DNA of 64,000 nt from Hymenobacter pini. GTDB lineage: Bacteria; Bacteroidota; Bacteroidia; Cytophagales; Hymenobacteraceae. Made by a program: the position numbers and the translations under genes. Location of the stretch: NCBI RefSeq assembly GCF_020421205.1, contig NZ_JAIZZH010000004.1, forward strand, positions 1 to 64,000. The letters run 5' to 3'. Below, piece by piece: positions 44,170 through 52,897 of the stretch; the first letter of the stretch is position 1; every line of letters begins with the position of its first letter. The notes under the pieces are model-generated. The model saw nothing but the letters and a program-made list of their open reading frames with translations, did not search any database and was not told where the DNA came from.

Positions 44170-44270
44170 TTGTCATCCTGAGGCGGTAGCCAAAGGACCT
44201 TATCACGCGGAAACGGCAATTTTCGTTCCAGCGTTGATACGGTCCTTCGGCTACCGCCTCAGGATGACAA
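44170..44270. repeat. palindromic repeat, diverged GTCATCCTGAG type
   Basis: Arms TTGTCATCCTGAGGCGGTAG... (44170-44199) and its complement (44241-44270) have one mismatch. An inner pair of ATCA/GATA ends adds to the stem. Its TTGTCAT outer ends equal those of the copies at 27177 and 37259, but the middle differs. It lies between tpiA and the DUF6150 gene. Confidence 0.75.
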
Positions 44271-44287
44271 CATGGGCTATGATCAGC

Positions 44288-45052
44288 CTAGAACGACTTG
44301 ATAATCTCCGTGAAGTCGCGGGATTTGAGGGAGGCGCCGCCGATGAGGCCACCGTCTACGTCGGGTTGGCTGAACAGCTCACGGGCGTTCTGGGCGTTGG
44401 CTGAGCCGCCGTAGAGGATGCTGGTGTTCAGGGCAGCCTCGGCGTCGTAGGCGCGGGCAATCTGCTCCCGGATGAAGGCGTGCACCTCTTGCGCTTGGGC
44501 GCTGGTGGCCGTTTTGCCGGTACCAATGGCCCAGATAGGCTCGTAGGCAATTACAACCTGGTCGAACTCCTCATTGCTGAGGTGGAACAGACCGTCTTTC
44601 AGCTGCTTTTCGATGAAAGAGAAGGTCTCGTCAGCCTCGCGGGTTTCCAGGCTTTCACCCACGCAGAAGATAGGCTTCAGGCCGGCAGCCAGGGCCGCTT
44701 TCAGCTTCTGGCTCAGCAACTCGTCATCCTCGTGGAAGTACTGGCGGCGCTCCGAGTGACCCAGAATCACGTACTCCGCGCCCACTGACTGCAGCATCTT
44801 GGCCGATACCTCGCCGGTGTAGGCGCCGCTTTCCTTCTGATGGCAGTTTTGCGCACCCAGGTGGAAACGGCCACCTTCGGGAAGCTGCTTGCCAATGGCC
44901 GTCAGGAACGGGAAAGGCGGGCACACCACCACCTCTACCGAGGAGTTGGTCACTTCGTCCTGCACCATGTTTACGATTTCGGAAATCAGCGCCTGACTGT
45001 CCTGGAGTGTGGTGTTCATCTTCCAGTTGCCGGCCACAATATTCTTACGCAT
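44288..45052 (-). CDS. tpiA: triosephosphate isomerase
   Basis: Interconverts dihydroxyacetone phosphate and glyceraldehyde 3-phosphate in glycolysis. The TIM-barrel start GNWKMN (substrate Asn and Lys), the catalytic His in GHSERR, the catalytic Glu in AYEPIWAIGTG, and the phosphate loop LYGGSANAQNA are all present. 254 residues is normal. The gene starts at ATG 45052, after a repeat-rich gap, and is followed by a long palindrome. Confidence 0.96.
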   Translation of the reverse strand: MRKNIVAGNWKMNTTLQDSQALISEIVNMVQDEVTNSSVEVVVCPPFPFLTAIGKQLPEGGRFHLGAQNCHQKESGAYTGEVSAKMLQSVGAEYVILGHSERRQYFHEDDELLSQKLKAALAAGLKPIFCVGESLETREADETFSFIEKQLKDGLFHLSNEEFDQVVIAYEPIWAIGTGKTATSAQAQEVHAFIREQIARAYDAEAALNTSILYGGSANAQNARELFSQPDVDGGLIGGASLKSRDFTEIIKSF

Positions 45053-45104
45053 AGCGGAGAGGGTTGAGGTTGGGAGTTGGCCCGCAAGTTAGGGGAATAG
45101 GGAG

Positions 45105-45240
45105 GAGAACTTAGAACTAAGAGGTGAGAACTGAGAGCTTACGACTTAACAGTGGTTCTAAGCCGAAGCCCAGAGCGCTGCCTACTTTCTCCCTTGCTCT
45201 TACTTCTATGTTCTAAGCTCTAACTTCTAAGCTCTCTTTT
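45105..45240. repeat. degenerate TTCTAAG hairpin repeat
   Basis: GAGAACTTAGAACTAAGAGGTGAGAACTGAGAGCTTA (45105-45141, quoted only in part here: its core is AACTTAGAACTAAG) is loosely complementary to CTTGCTCTTACTTCTATG...TTCTAAGCTCTCTTTT (to 45240), built from TTCTAAG-like heptamers. The right half runs into the last codons and stop of the TspO-related gene. Confidence 0.5.
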
Positions 45241-46043
45241 CGCCCCCACCATACCAGCACCACGCTCACCACAGCTACCAGCACCGCCGCGGCCAGGGCC
45301 ATCCAGGCCAGCACCAACGTATCCGGTGTGCCGCGACGGGCGGCCCAGATGCCTACCAAGCCCCAGGTAACAGCGGCCGGGTAGGCCAGCTCCCGAAACC
45401 GCTTGGTTACATTCAGCGCTAGGCCAGCGGTAATACCCACCAAAATAATGGCTATTTCGATGCTTTTGGCCTCGCTGACTTCCCAGCGCGTACCCAAAGC
45501 TAAGGTAAGATTCACGACCAGCGCCACCGAAATCCAGCCCATAAACAACCCAAACGGCAGATTCACCCACACGGGTACCTCGCCCCGGCGGCTGAAATGC
45601 CGCACGCGGCCGTACACCACCGCCAGCCCGGCCAGAATCCCGAGCATCACTAGGGCGCTGGGCACCAGTAGCTCATAGGCAAACACCACCAGCCACAGGC
45701 CCGTGAGCAGGTTGACCAGCACCACCGGCCGGGCCACTGCATCGGGCAGGGGGTTGCGGCGCTGCGCGGGTAGCAACTGCCACACCGCGTAAGCCAATAG
45801 GCTCAGAAAAATCAGGCCCCAGATGCTGAACGCGTAGCCGGCCGGCGTAAGCGGCGTGGGGTACTTGTAGGATACCTGCGCGTTGGTCTGCCCATTGAAA
45901 GGAAACCGCTGCGAAACATAGTTCAGGGCAATATTCTGCACAATAGCCGCCGAAGCGGCCCAGCGCCAGGTGCGGCTGTCGGTGGGGGCAGAGAGGTAAT
46001 TGAAGGCCGCCGTGGCCGTTGAGGAGGTAGAGGAACCGGGCAT
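45213..46043 (-). CDS. TspO/MBR-related tryptophan-rich membrane protein
   Basis: A 276-residue protein with about seven hydrophobic helices, three or more tryptophans in the helices, and TPLTPAGYAFSIWGLIFLSLL, which resembles the tryptophan-rich sensory protein (TspO) branch of longer relatives in Bacteroidota. Classical TspO binds tetrapyrroles and cholesterol-like ligands. The 120 extra residues leave the role of this branch open. The last codons (GRKESLEVRA and stop) come from a repeat element that lies over the 3' end. Confidence 0.6.
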   Translation of the reverse strand: MPGSSTSSTATAAFNYLSAPTDSRTWRWAASAAIVQNIALNYVSQRFPFNGQTNAQVSYKYPTPLTPAGYAFSIWGLIFLSLLAYAVWQLLPAQRRNPLPDAVARPVVLVNLLTGLWLVVFAYELLVPSALVMLGILAGLAVVYGRVRHFSRRGEVPVWVNLPFGLFMGWISVALVVNLTLALGTRWEVSEAKSIEIAIILVGITAGLALNVTKRFRELAYPAAVTWGLVGIWAARRGTPDTLVLAWMALAAAVLVAVVSVVLVWWGRKESLEVRA

Positions 46044-46087
46044 AGCGCGAAGAAGCTAAAAAAACCGGTTCGGCTGTACGCGGCGCG

Positions 46088-46549
46088 CTATTGTGGAGTT
46101 CCGACCCGCATTGCGTTCTGCTCCCATTCGTCCCACAAAGCCGGGTGGTGCGGCACTTCTTCCAGCAGCCAGTGAAATGCGGAGGCTACATCCGTGAAAA
46201 AATGCAGCTCAAAAGACAGCTGCAGGTTGGCGTCGTGCACCGGAGTTGTGGCCACCAGATAATTGTGCATATCGGGTGGCAGTACTAGGGCCAACTGCTG
46301 CACGGATGTGCGAGCCATGTCGGCAAACCACTCCTGCCCAATCCAGGCCTGCTCGGCGGAGCCTAGCGGCGGAATGTTGTGCATATCAATCAGCCAACGC
46401 GTTACGTGTTGCTCCCGACTAAACTGCGTCAGAGCCTCCAAGGCCGGCCGAAACCGCTCCAGCGGCTGACCGGCTACCCAAGCCGCTCGCAAAAAACTGG
46501 CGGCTTCATCGTACTGCACCCGTACTCCCCGTTGTTGCTCCACCATCAT
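46088..46549 (-). CDS. SpoIIAA-like (STAS-fold) protein
   Basis: A 153-residue soluble protein with WLIDMHNIPPLGSAEQAWIGQEW and VASAFHWLLEEV. The order of strands and helices matches the SpoIIAA-like fold of Bacteroidota proteins of unknown role. A clear relative is the 135-residue protein at 58673-59080. There is no phosphorylatable Ser-acid pair that I can point to. It lies between the TspO-related gene and uvrA. Confidence 0.5.
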   Translation of the reverse strand: MMVEQQRGVRVQYDEAASFLRAAWVAGQPLERFRPALEALTQFSREQHVTRWLIDMHNIPPLGSAEQAWIGQEWFADMARTSVQQLALVLPPDMHNYLVATTPVHDANLQLSFELHFFTDVASAFHWLLEEVPHHPALWDEWEQNAMRVGTPQ

Positions 46550-46631
46550 GGCTGTACGGTTTTTTGAGTCTTCTTATAAGTTACCGATTATCAGGCAGAC
46601 AAGTATCGGGCCGCACTGCCCTATTAACCAA

Positions 46632-46664
46632 ACCGCCCCGCCTGAATAGCTCAGGCGGGGCGGT
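46632..46664 (-). terminator. terminator of uvrA
   Basis: ACCGCCCCGCCTGA and TCAGGCGGGGCGGT form a perfect 14-base stem with a five-base loop 23 bases beyond the uvrA stop. Confidence 0.85.
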
Positions 46665-46686
46665 GTATACTGTTCAGTTGGTTGCG

Positions 46687-49578
46687 CTACAGCTTTTCAG
46701 CCAGGAAGCGGGCGGTGTGGTTGGTGTCCTTGAACTTCACCATTTCCTCGGGGGTACCTTCAAACAGCAGGTGGCCGCCGTTGATGCCACCCTCGGGGCC
46801 CAGGTCAATAATCCAGTCGGCGCACTTGATAATATCCATGTTGTGCTCGATGATGAGCACCGAGTTGCCCTGCTCCACCAGCGCATTGAGGGCCGTCATC
46901 AGCTTGTTGATGTCGTGGAAGTGCAGGCCGGTGCTGGGCTCATCGAAGATGAACAGGATTTTATCGTTCTGCAGGGTGTTGCCCTTGGTCAGGAACGAGG
47001 CCAGCTTCACGCGCTGGGCTTCCCCGCCCGACAGCGTGTTGGCCGACTGCCCCAGGCGGATGTAGCCCAGCCCCACATCATCGAGCGGCTTGAGGCGCTC
47101 CACAATCTTGGGCTGGTCCTTGAAGAACTCAATGCTGTCTTCGATGGTCATTTCCAGCACATCGTTGATGCTCTTGTCCTTGAACTGCACGTCCAGGATA
47201 TCCTGCTTGAACTTGCGGCCTTCGCAGGCTTCGCAGGTCAGGTAGATATCGGCCATAAACTGCATTTCAATCTTCACCTGGCCCTCGCCCTGGCACACCT
47301 CGCAGCGGCCCCCATCAATATTGAAGGAGAAGTGCGAGGGTTTGAAGCCGCGGGCCTTGGCCAGCTGCTGGTCGGCAAACAGGGTCCGGATGGCGTCGTA
47401 GGCCTTCACGTAGGTAACCGGGTTCGAGCGGCTGCTCTTGCCGATGGGGTTCTGGTCCACAAACTCCACATGCGTTACCTGCCCGTTCACGCCCATCAGC
47501 CGGTCGAACTTGCCGGTAGCTTCGCCCGCGCCGCCGCCCAGCTGCTTGAGCAGGGCCGGGGCCAGAATCCGCCGAATCAGCGTGGATTTGCCTGAGCCAG
47601 ATACGCCCGTTACCACCGTCATGACGTTCAGCGGAAACTTCACCGATACGTTTTTGAGGTTGTTTTCGCGGGCTCCGGTCAGCTCCAGCGCATTGCGCCA
47701 GGGGCGGCGCACCTTCGGCACGGCCACCTGCATGCGGCCGCTCAGGTACTGCCCGGTATAGGTGTCCGACTCCAGTACTTCCTCATACGAGCCCTGGAAC
47801 TGCAGCGTACCGCCGCCCGAACCGGCTTCGGGGCCGATGTCGATAATCTGGTCGGCCTGCTCCATCATCTTGTCCTCGTGCTCCACCACAATAACGGTGT
47901 TGCCGAGTTCCTGCAAGGAGCGCAACACCCCAATCAGCTGCTCGGCGTCCTTGGGGTGCAGGCCGATGCTGGGCTCATCCAGAATGTACATGGAGCCCAC
48001 CAGCGCCGAGCCCAGCGAGGTTGCCAAGGAAATCCGCTGGCTCTCCCCGCCCGAGAGCGTGCTGCTGAGGCGGTTGAGGGTGAGGTAGCCCAGGCCTACT
48101 CGGTTCAGGTACTCTAGGCGGTTGGTTACTTCCGTCACGAGGCGCTCGGCTACTTTGGCTTCGTGCTCGGGCAGGTCCAGGTTCTGGAAAAACTCCAGCG
48201 CCCGGCTCACCGGCAGCAATACCAAATCAGTAATGCTCTGGCCCTGAATTTTGACGTACTGAGCGTCTTTGCGCAGGCGGGTGCCTCGGCAGTCGGGGCA
48301 GGTGGTGCGGCCCCGGTAGCGGCTTTGCAGCACCCGGTACTGGATTTTATGCGTCTGCTCACTCACCCACTTGAAGTAGGCATCCAAGCCGTCGAAGTAC
48401 TTGTTGCCCTTCCACAGCAGGTTCCGCTCGGCTTCACTCAGCTCGTTGTAAGGCCGGTGAATGGGGAAATCGAAGCGGATGCCGTTTTTCAGCAGGGGCT
48501 TCAGCCACTCGCTCTGCTTGTCGGTGCGCCAGGGGGCAATAGCACCCTCGTACACCGTCAGGCTTTTGTCCGGAATTACCAGGTCCTCGTCAATGCCCAG
48601 CACCGAGCCGAATCCTTCGCAGGTCTGGCAGGCACCGTAGGGGTTGTTGAAGGAGAAGAAATTGACGCTGGGCTCCTCGAATACCAGCCCGTCCAGCTCA
48701 AACCGGTCGGAAAAAATCCGAGTTTCTGGTTTCTGGTTGCTGGTTTCTGGTTGATTTTCCGAACTAGAAACCAGCAACGAGGAACTAGAAACTTGCACAA
48801 TGCAGGTACCGTGGCCTTCGAAGAAGGCCGTCTGCACCGAGTCGCTCAGACGGAACATCAGGTCTTCGTCGCCGGGCTGGATGGCGGCGCGGTCCACCAT
48901 GATGAACACCTCCCCTTCCACTTCGGGCTGGCCCTCGGCAATCAGCTCCTCAATAAAGGCCGTTTCGCCGTTCACCACTACCCGGCTATAGCCTTTCTGC
49001 AGCAGCAAATCCAACTCTTTGCTCATGGGGCGGCCAGCCTCCGAAGGCAGCAGCGGGGCCAGCAGCATCACGCGGGTACCTTCGGGCAAGCGCATGAGGT
49101 AGTCCACCACGTCGGCCACGTTGTCCTTCTTCACCTGCTCCCCACTCACGGGTGAGTAGGTACGGCCCACCCGCGCAAACAGCAGCTTCAGGTAGTCGTA
49201 GATTTCGGTGCTGGTGCCCACCGTGGAGCGGTTGTTCTTGATGCTGACCTTCTGCTCAATGGCAATGGCCGGCGAAATGCCCCGGATGTAGTCCACGTCG
49301 GGCTTGTCCATGCGGCCCAGAAACTGGCGGGCGTAGCTGCTCAGGCTCTCAACGTACATGCGCTGGCCCTCGGCGTACAGCGTATCAAACGCCAGCGACG
49401 ACTTGCCCGAGCCCGACAGGCCCGTAACGACGATGAACTTATTGCGCGGCAGAGCCACGCTGAGGTTTTTCAGGTTGTGAACCCGGGCGTTTTTAATCAG
49501 GATAAACTCGCGGGGGTCGAGCTGGTCAATCGGGTCGGCCGCGGGGGCGGCTACTTGCAGAGCGGAATTATCGGCCAT
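46687..49578 (-). CDS. uvrA: excinuclease ABC subunit A
   Basis: Damage recognition subunit of nucleotide excision repair, 963 aa. Two ABC modules are present: Walker [11 protein letters not shown] and [10 protein letters not shown], with [12 protein letters not shown] and [12 protein letters not shown] signatures. Two zinc-ribbon CxxC pairs occur ([10 protein letters not shown] and CEVCQGEG...LTCEACEG). The N-terminal insertion-domain zinc finger seems partial: CQTCEGFG is present but the first CxxC pair is missing, as is usual in Bacteroidota as far as I know. About residues 262-286 are encoded by a palindromic repeat. Confidence 0.93.
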   Translation of the reverse strand: MADNSALQVAAPAADPIDQLDPREFILIKNARVHNLKNLSVALPRNKFIVVTGLSGSGKSSLAFDTLYAEGQRMYVESLSSYARQFLGRMDKPDVDYIRGISPAIAIEQKVSIKNNRSTVGTSTEIYDYLKLLFARVGRTYSPVSGEQVKKDNVADVVDYLMRLPEGTRVMLLAPLLPSEAGRPMSKELDLLLQKGYSRVVVNGETAFIEELIAEGQPEVEGEVFIMVDRAAIQPGDEDLMFRLSDSVQTAFFEGHGTCIVQVSSSSLLVSSSENQPETSNQKPETRIFSDRFELDGLVFEEPSVNFFSFNNPYGACQTCEGFGSVLGIDEDLVIPDKSLTVYEGAIAPWRTDKQSEWLKPLLKNGIRFDFPIHRPYNELSEAERNLLWKGNKYFDGLDAYFKWVSEQTHKIQYRVLQSRYRGRTTCPDCRGTRLRKDAQYVKIQGQSITDLVLLPVSRALEFFQNLDLPEHEAKVAERLVTEVTNRLEYLNRVGLGYLTLNRLSSTLSGGESQRISLATSLGSALVGSMYILDEPSIGLHPKDAEQLIGVLRSLQELGNTVIVVEHEDKMMEQADQIIDIGPEAGSGGGTLQFQGSYEEVLESDTYTGQYLSGRMQVAVPKVRRPWRNALELTGARENNLKNVSVKFPLNVMTVVTGVSGSGKSTLIRRILAPALLKQLGGGAGEATGKFDRLMGVNGQVTHVEFVDQNPIGKSSRSNPVTYVKAYDAIRTLFADQQLAKARGFKPSHFSFNIDGGRCEVCQGEGQVKIEMQFMADIYLTCEACEGRKFKQDILDVQFKDKSINDVLEMTIEDSIEFFKDQPKIVERLKPLDDVGLGYIRLGQSANTLSGGEAQRVKLASFLTKGNTLQNDKILFIFDEPSTGLHFHDINKLMTALNALVEQGNSVLIIEHNMDIIKCADWIIDLGPEGGINGGHLLFEGTPEEMVKFKDTNHTARFLAEKL
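48721..48794. repeat. hairpin repeat inserted in frame inside uvrA
   Basis: AGTTTCTGGTTTCTGG... (48721-48752) pairs with AACTAGAAACCAGC...(48762-48794) with four mismatches in 32 bases around a nine-base loop. The element encodes a Ser/Asn/Gln/Glu/Pro/Thr-rich patch without breaking the uvrA frame. Confidence 0.75.
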
Positions 49579-49802
49579 AGGTTCTTAAACAGCCCGGAGG
49601 CCGGGTTTGGTTTCCGGCCGTTGCGGTTTGATGCAGACGAAGGTACGGCGGGAGCGGTTGAGATGCTTTATGCTAGCAAGGCCAAGATGCTAAGTAGTGA
49701 ATATCGTGCTACCATTGGTCTTCTTTACGCTACTATATTGCGTCTAGAAAACAGATTGTCGCTATAGAAGTATCGGCAATACAGATATTAGCACCAGTAA
49801 TA
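49579..49802. other. intergenic region between uvrA and the AT-rich orphan
   Basis: Composition drops from GC-rich near uvrA to AT-rich from about 49670. A weak -7-like element (TACCTTCG, minus, 49638-49645) might serve uvrA. No gene is supported. Confidence 0.4.
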
Positions 49803-50198
49803 ATGACAACACGATTTGAAGATATAGATTTGAAAATTGAGAAACTGGTTTTTCTTCTGAATGCAGAAGAAGGAAATCCTGGTATATATGAACTAACGTG
49901 GGAATTGGGACGCTTCAATCTTACACTTGAAGACACGTACAAGGTTGCAAGAATTGTACTGACCGAAATTTTGAAAGAAGATTTGGTAATTCTTGAAAAA
50001 TACAAGGACTTAACATTAGACGATAAAATAGAAACAATTAGCAAACACGAAATTGACAAACTACTTAACAACCCTTCGTATTGGTATCCTTGCAATGAAA
50101 TTCTATCAATATGTTTAACAAGGAAAGGCAAAGAATATTTGGATAAAGAAATACTAAAGTATGCAGATAAGATTAATGAAAGAATAAGCAAAAAATAG
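49803..50198 (+). CDS. AT-rich orphan protein
   Basis: A 131-residue acidic/basic protein, start MTTRFEDIDLKIEKLVFLL, rich in Leu, Lys, Glu and Ile. It has no signal or membrane helix and appears mainly helical. TRKGKEYLDKEILKY resembles the wing ending of winged-helix proteins, only weakly. The gene is strikingly AT-rich against the whole window, from roughly 49670 to 50210, and uses A/T-ending codons. That suggests recent arrival by transfer. I do not recognise a family. Some immunity or anti-phage proteins look like this, but that is a guess. Confidence 0.5.
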   Translation: MTTRFEDIDLKIEKLVFLLNAEEGNPGIYELTWELGRFNLTLEDTYKVARIVLTEILKEDLVILEKYKDLTLDDKIETISKHEIDKLLNNPSYWYPCNEILSICLTRKGKEYLDKEILKYADKINERISKK

Positions 50199-50317
50199 AA
50201 CTGCTGGTACTAATAGCACCTCGCTGAAAGGCGGAGCGCGTGCTCCGGAACAACCCATTAGGCGCGAGTTTAGCGAAGCGTAACTCGCGCCGGTGGAACC
50301 AGTCTTCAGAACAGTGT

Positions 50318-50410
50318 ACAGACGCGGATTCGCGTCTCGTCGGCCGCGCCGCCTGGGGTGGTTAGGGGCGGTTTCGGCCGTTCAACGACGGGATGCGAAT
50401 ACGCGTCTCT
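50318..50410. repeat. hairpin repeat, TAGAGACGC family, copy 2
   Basis: Arms ACAGACGCGGATTCGCGTCTC and its near complement ending GCGAATACGCGTCTC enclose a GC-rich loop that carries the TTCAAC motif typical of this family. Confidence 0.6.
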
Positions 50411-50555
50411 CCATTGCACACCTGCCTTTACCCGAAACATCCGGGCGTGGGCCCAATGCCGCCCCCGCTTGTCCCGGCTCCTCCCCCGCCCCGCCCAAAC
50501 CGGCCACCACCAGCGCCAACGCAGCGCCCGGCCTGCCCGAAGTTCCGGAATTATC

Positions 50556-50723
50556 GCCGGGAATGGCTTCGGACTCGCCGGGAACGGCTTCGGGGAGGCC
50601 GGGGGAAGCTTCGAGCGGGCCGGGAGGGGCTTTGGGGGCGGCTGGAACGGTTTCGGGGAGGTCGGAGGGGGCTTAGCGACGGCCAGGGGACATTTCGGGT
50701 GGGCCGGGAGGAGCTTGGGATGC
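50556..50723. repeat. degenerate 21-base tandem repeat, about eight units
   Basis: The unit is close to GCCGGGAACGGCTTCGGGGAG. Units start at 50556, 50577, 50598, 50619, 50640, 50661, 50681 and 50703, with lengths of 20-22 bases. Each is about 60-90 percent alike by eye. As the unit is seven codons, reading frames stay open on both strands (heptapeptides such as SPGTASG or PKPFPAS), which explains several long false reading frames here. Confidence 0.8.
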
Positions 50724-50839
50724 GGCAGGCGCAACCTCAACCGTAGTGTAGGAAAACGTGGGGCAAACCGGTAGCTTGAGGGGCCGACAGCCGCTCAAGC
50801 GGGCGGCGGGCTATTCTACCACATCCCTTACCTATTCTT

Positions 50840-51532
50840 ATGCTTGACAAAAACCCGATTGCCGAGTATCCCTCTACCCAGGCCGCGCTGTGGCAGCGCA
50901 GCCTGGACTTACAGCCCGCCCTCGACCGTGACGCGGCTGTGCTGGCCCAGCGCGGCGTGACGGCCCAGCGCATCCAGAAGTTCAAGGCCGACACGGCCGA
51001 ATTCGGGACGATGGAACCCGACACGGTAATGCGGCAGGAAAGCGTGACCGTAACCGAAGAAAAGGAGGCCGTGCGCACGGCCCTGGAGACAGCTATGCAG
51101 CAGGTGCTGGGCATTATTGCCACCCAGGATGATACCCGCTCAGCCCGCTACAAGCGGTTCGGCGTCTCGGATGTATCCAGCCTGGGCGACGCCAAGCTGC
51201 ACCTGGCCGCTACCATGCTGGTGAAGCAGGGCCGCAAGTACCTGGCGGAGTACGCGGGTGTGGGCCTTACCGAGCAGATGCTGGCGGCCATCGAAAGCCA
51301 GAACGCCGATTTCGTGGACAGCCTCACCGACCGCCGGGAGGCTGAAAGTACCCGAGCCGGGGCTACGCGGGCGCGCATCCTGTTTGGCAATGGCCTCTAC
51401 CGGCAGCTGGTGCAGCTGTGCGCTACCGGCGAAGCCTACTGGCGGATGACCGACGCCACTAAAGCGGCCGAGTACGTGGTGGAGGCCGGCCCCGTCCTGC
51501 AGCCCATTCCGACTCCTTCACGGCCCAGCTAG
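50840..51532 (+). CDS. hypothetical protein, alpha-helical, Bacteroidota-type
   Basis: A 230-residue soluble protein (MLDKNPIAEYPSTQAALW...). It is predicted to be nearly all helix. The C-terminal ARILFGNGLYRQLVQLCATGEAYWRMTDATKAAEYV resembles a family I remember from Hymenobacter and relatives (an A-x-GNALY...LC..G.xYW motif), of unknown role. It sits directly after the repeat region, which is also how I remember such genes. No signal peptide or membrane helix. Confidence 0.65.
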   Translation: MLDKNPIAEYPSTQAALWQRSLDLQPALDRDAAVLAQRGVTAQRIQKFKADTAEFGTMEPDTVMRQESVTVTEEKEAVRTALETAMQQVLGIIATQDDTRSARYKRFGVSDVSSLGDAKLHLAATMLVKQGRKYLAEYAGVGLTEQMLAAIESQNADFVDSLTDRREAESTRAGATRARILFGNGLYRQLVQLCATGEAYWRMTDATKAAEYVVEAGPVLQPIPTPSRPS

Positions 51533-51674
51533 CCCCATTGCGGCGGTGGCGCGTTTCAGTAATTCCGGGCCCGCTGTGCGCTGCATGGCGGGCCTGTTTG
51601 TGCTTGGCCGGGCGGGTATGCGCAACCCCCACCCCTGCGCGGCAGTATGCCAACGACACCTTCAACCAGCACCT

Positions 51675-52103
51675 ATGGACGCAGCTGCTGCCCACGAAAT
51701 CGACCAGCTACTGGAAAAAGCCAAAGCCTCGGGCCAAACGGAAGACCTAGCTGCCTTATGGCAAGCCGTCTTGAGCTTGCCGCAGTGGCATTTCATCACC
51801 CGGCAGACGGCCAGCCTGGAAGACCGGAAACCGTTCGTGGGCGTGCTGGATGGAAAACCCTGGGCCTTTGTATTCACGGACCGGCAACGAGCCCAGGAGT
51901 ATGCCAGAACCATTCCCGGCGGTGGGTTTGTAGATGCCAGCGGCAACGTGCTGGTGATATCCACGGAAACCCGGAAGGCTGTGGAGTACCTGCTGGCCCT
52001 GGCCGCACAGGGCGTGTACGGCGTGCGGTTCAATGAGCTGAATGGCTGGTTTTCTCCGCTCCAGAATCTGCCGGCCATACTGCAACACGTGCAGAAGAGC
52101 TGA
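51675..52103 (+). CDS. hypothetical soluble protein, weakly SseB-like
   Basis: A 142-residue protein whose most probable start is the ATG at 51675 (MDAAAAHEIDQLLEKAKAS); the earlier in-frame start at 51546 adds a Cys- and Ala-rich stretch without any family sense. The middle KPWAFVFTDRQRAQEYARTIP and NGWFSPLQNLPAILQHV faintly recall SseB N-terminal domains. I would not name it. Confidence 0.5.
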   Translation: MDAAAAHEIDQLLEKAKASGQTEDLAALWQAVLSLPQWHFITRQTASLEDRKPFVGVLDGKPWAFVFTDRQRAQEYARTIPGGGFVDASGNVLVISTETRKAVEYLLALAAQGVYGVRFNELNGWFSPLQNLPAILQHVQKS

Positions 52104-52178
52104 GCAGGTCGTCAGCGGCGGCGGGACCTGTACGGGGTAACGAAGCCGAGCGCCTCTTTCGTAAATGATTCAGCTATG

Positions 52179-52238
52179 GCGGCTGCATGCACGGTGTAGA
52201 GACGCATACTTGTGTCTCTACACCGTGCATGCAGCCGC
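52179..52238. repeat. hairpin repeat, TAGAGACGC family, copy 3, perfect palindrome
   Basis: A perfect 25-base inverted repeat (52179-52203 with 52214-52238) and a 10-base loop GCATACTTGT. It contains GTGTAGAGAC, typical of this family. It lies 22 bases before the start of the next lipoprotein gene, so it would be in its leader or promoter. Confidence 0.85.
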
Positions 52239-52260
52239 TTTACCCTAATTTGTTTTCAGG

Positions 52261-52884
52261 ATGAAACAGATCTGCACGGTTTCCGCCTCCCTGTCCCAGT
52301 TGCTGCTTAGCGGCTTCCTGGCTTTATTGGCTTGTCAGGAGAAAGGCAACCCCGCGGAGCAAGCCCAAACCCTGCCGCAACGCCCCGGTGAGGCCGCCGC
52401 GTCGGCCGACTCGGCGGCCTCACCGGCCGCTACCACACCAACGGCGCCCGGCTCAACCGAGTCAGCCGTGGCGGCCATCCGGCAGGAGTTTACCCGCATC
52501 AATGCCGCTCCACTGGACAGCCTGAAAAAGCCGTTCCGCTGCGACACCGATGGTACTGTCACTTTCTACTCGGAGCGGGGCAACGTAGTTAAGGTGGTTA
52601 TCGCCTGGGGTTTCCTGGGCGACGGGTCTACTACTTCCGAATACTATTACCAGAACGGCCGCCTGATCTTCTTCTACGAAACCTATACCGGCGGCTCCGC
52701 CGGGGAGCCGGAAACTACCAACGACGAGCGGATCTACGTGCAGAACGACAAGGCCATCCGCTTCCTGAAAAACCAACGGGAAGCGCTCTGCTCACCCTGC
52801 GCGTTTAGCCACACCTCGCGCCCCTACCGGATTCTGGCCGCTTTCGACGGCGGCAGCGTGGAAGCGGCCCTCTGTCAGCAATAG
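52261..52884 (+). CDS. hypothetical lipoprotein
   Basis: A 207-residue lipoprotein (signal FLALLAC, Cys25). The first 70 residues are a disordered Ala/Pro/Ser/Thr linker. The C-terminal domain has the conserved-looking FRCDTDGTVTFYSERGNVVKVV and CSPCAF with cysteine pairs. The short strand pattern resembles several small periplasmic domains, but no family can be named. Confidence 0.6.
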   Translation: MKQICTVSASLSQLLLSGFLALLACQEKGNPAEQAQTLPQRPGEAAASADSAASPAATTPTAPGSTESAVAAIRQEFTRINAAPLDSLKKPFRCDTDGTVTFYSERGNVVKVVIAWGFLGDGSTTSEYYYQNGRLIFFYETYTGGSAGEPETTNDERIYVQNDKAIRFLKNQREALCSPCAFSHTSRPYRILAAFDGGSVEAALCQQ

Positions 52885-52897
52885 GCAGCCGGCTACC

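Larger units (their letters stand above)
50199..50839. other. repeat-rich non-coding region
   Basis: A 640-base stretch without a convincing gene. It holds a short palindrome (GGCGCGAGTT/AACTCGCGCC, 50261-50291), hairpin repeat copy 2 (50318-50410) and a 21-base tandem repeat (50556-50723). Reading frames are open in several directions at once because the repeat length is a multiple of three and has no stop codons; none has a conserved-looking start. Confidence 0.55.

Noticed and set aside
50556..50723. Possible CRISPR array
   Set aside because: The units abut without spacers and are degenerate; no cas genes are near.
50306..50740. A 144-codon minus-strand frame with PKPFPAS heptapeptides, and plus-strand frames in the same place
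   Set aside because: The frames come from the 21-base repeat, which is stop-free in several frames. None has a conserved start, and no family is recognised.
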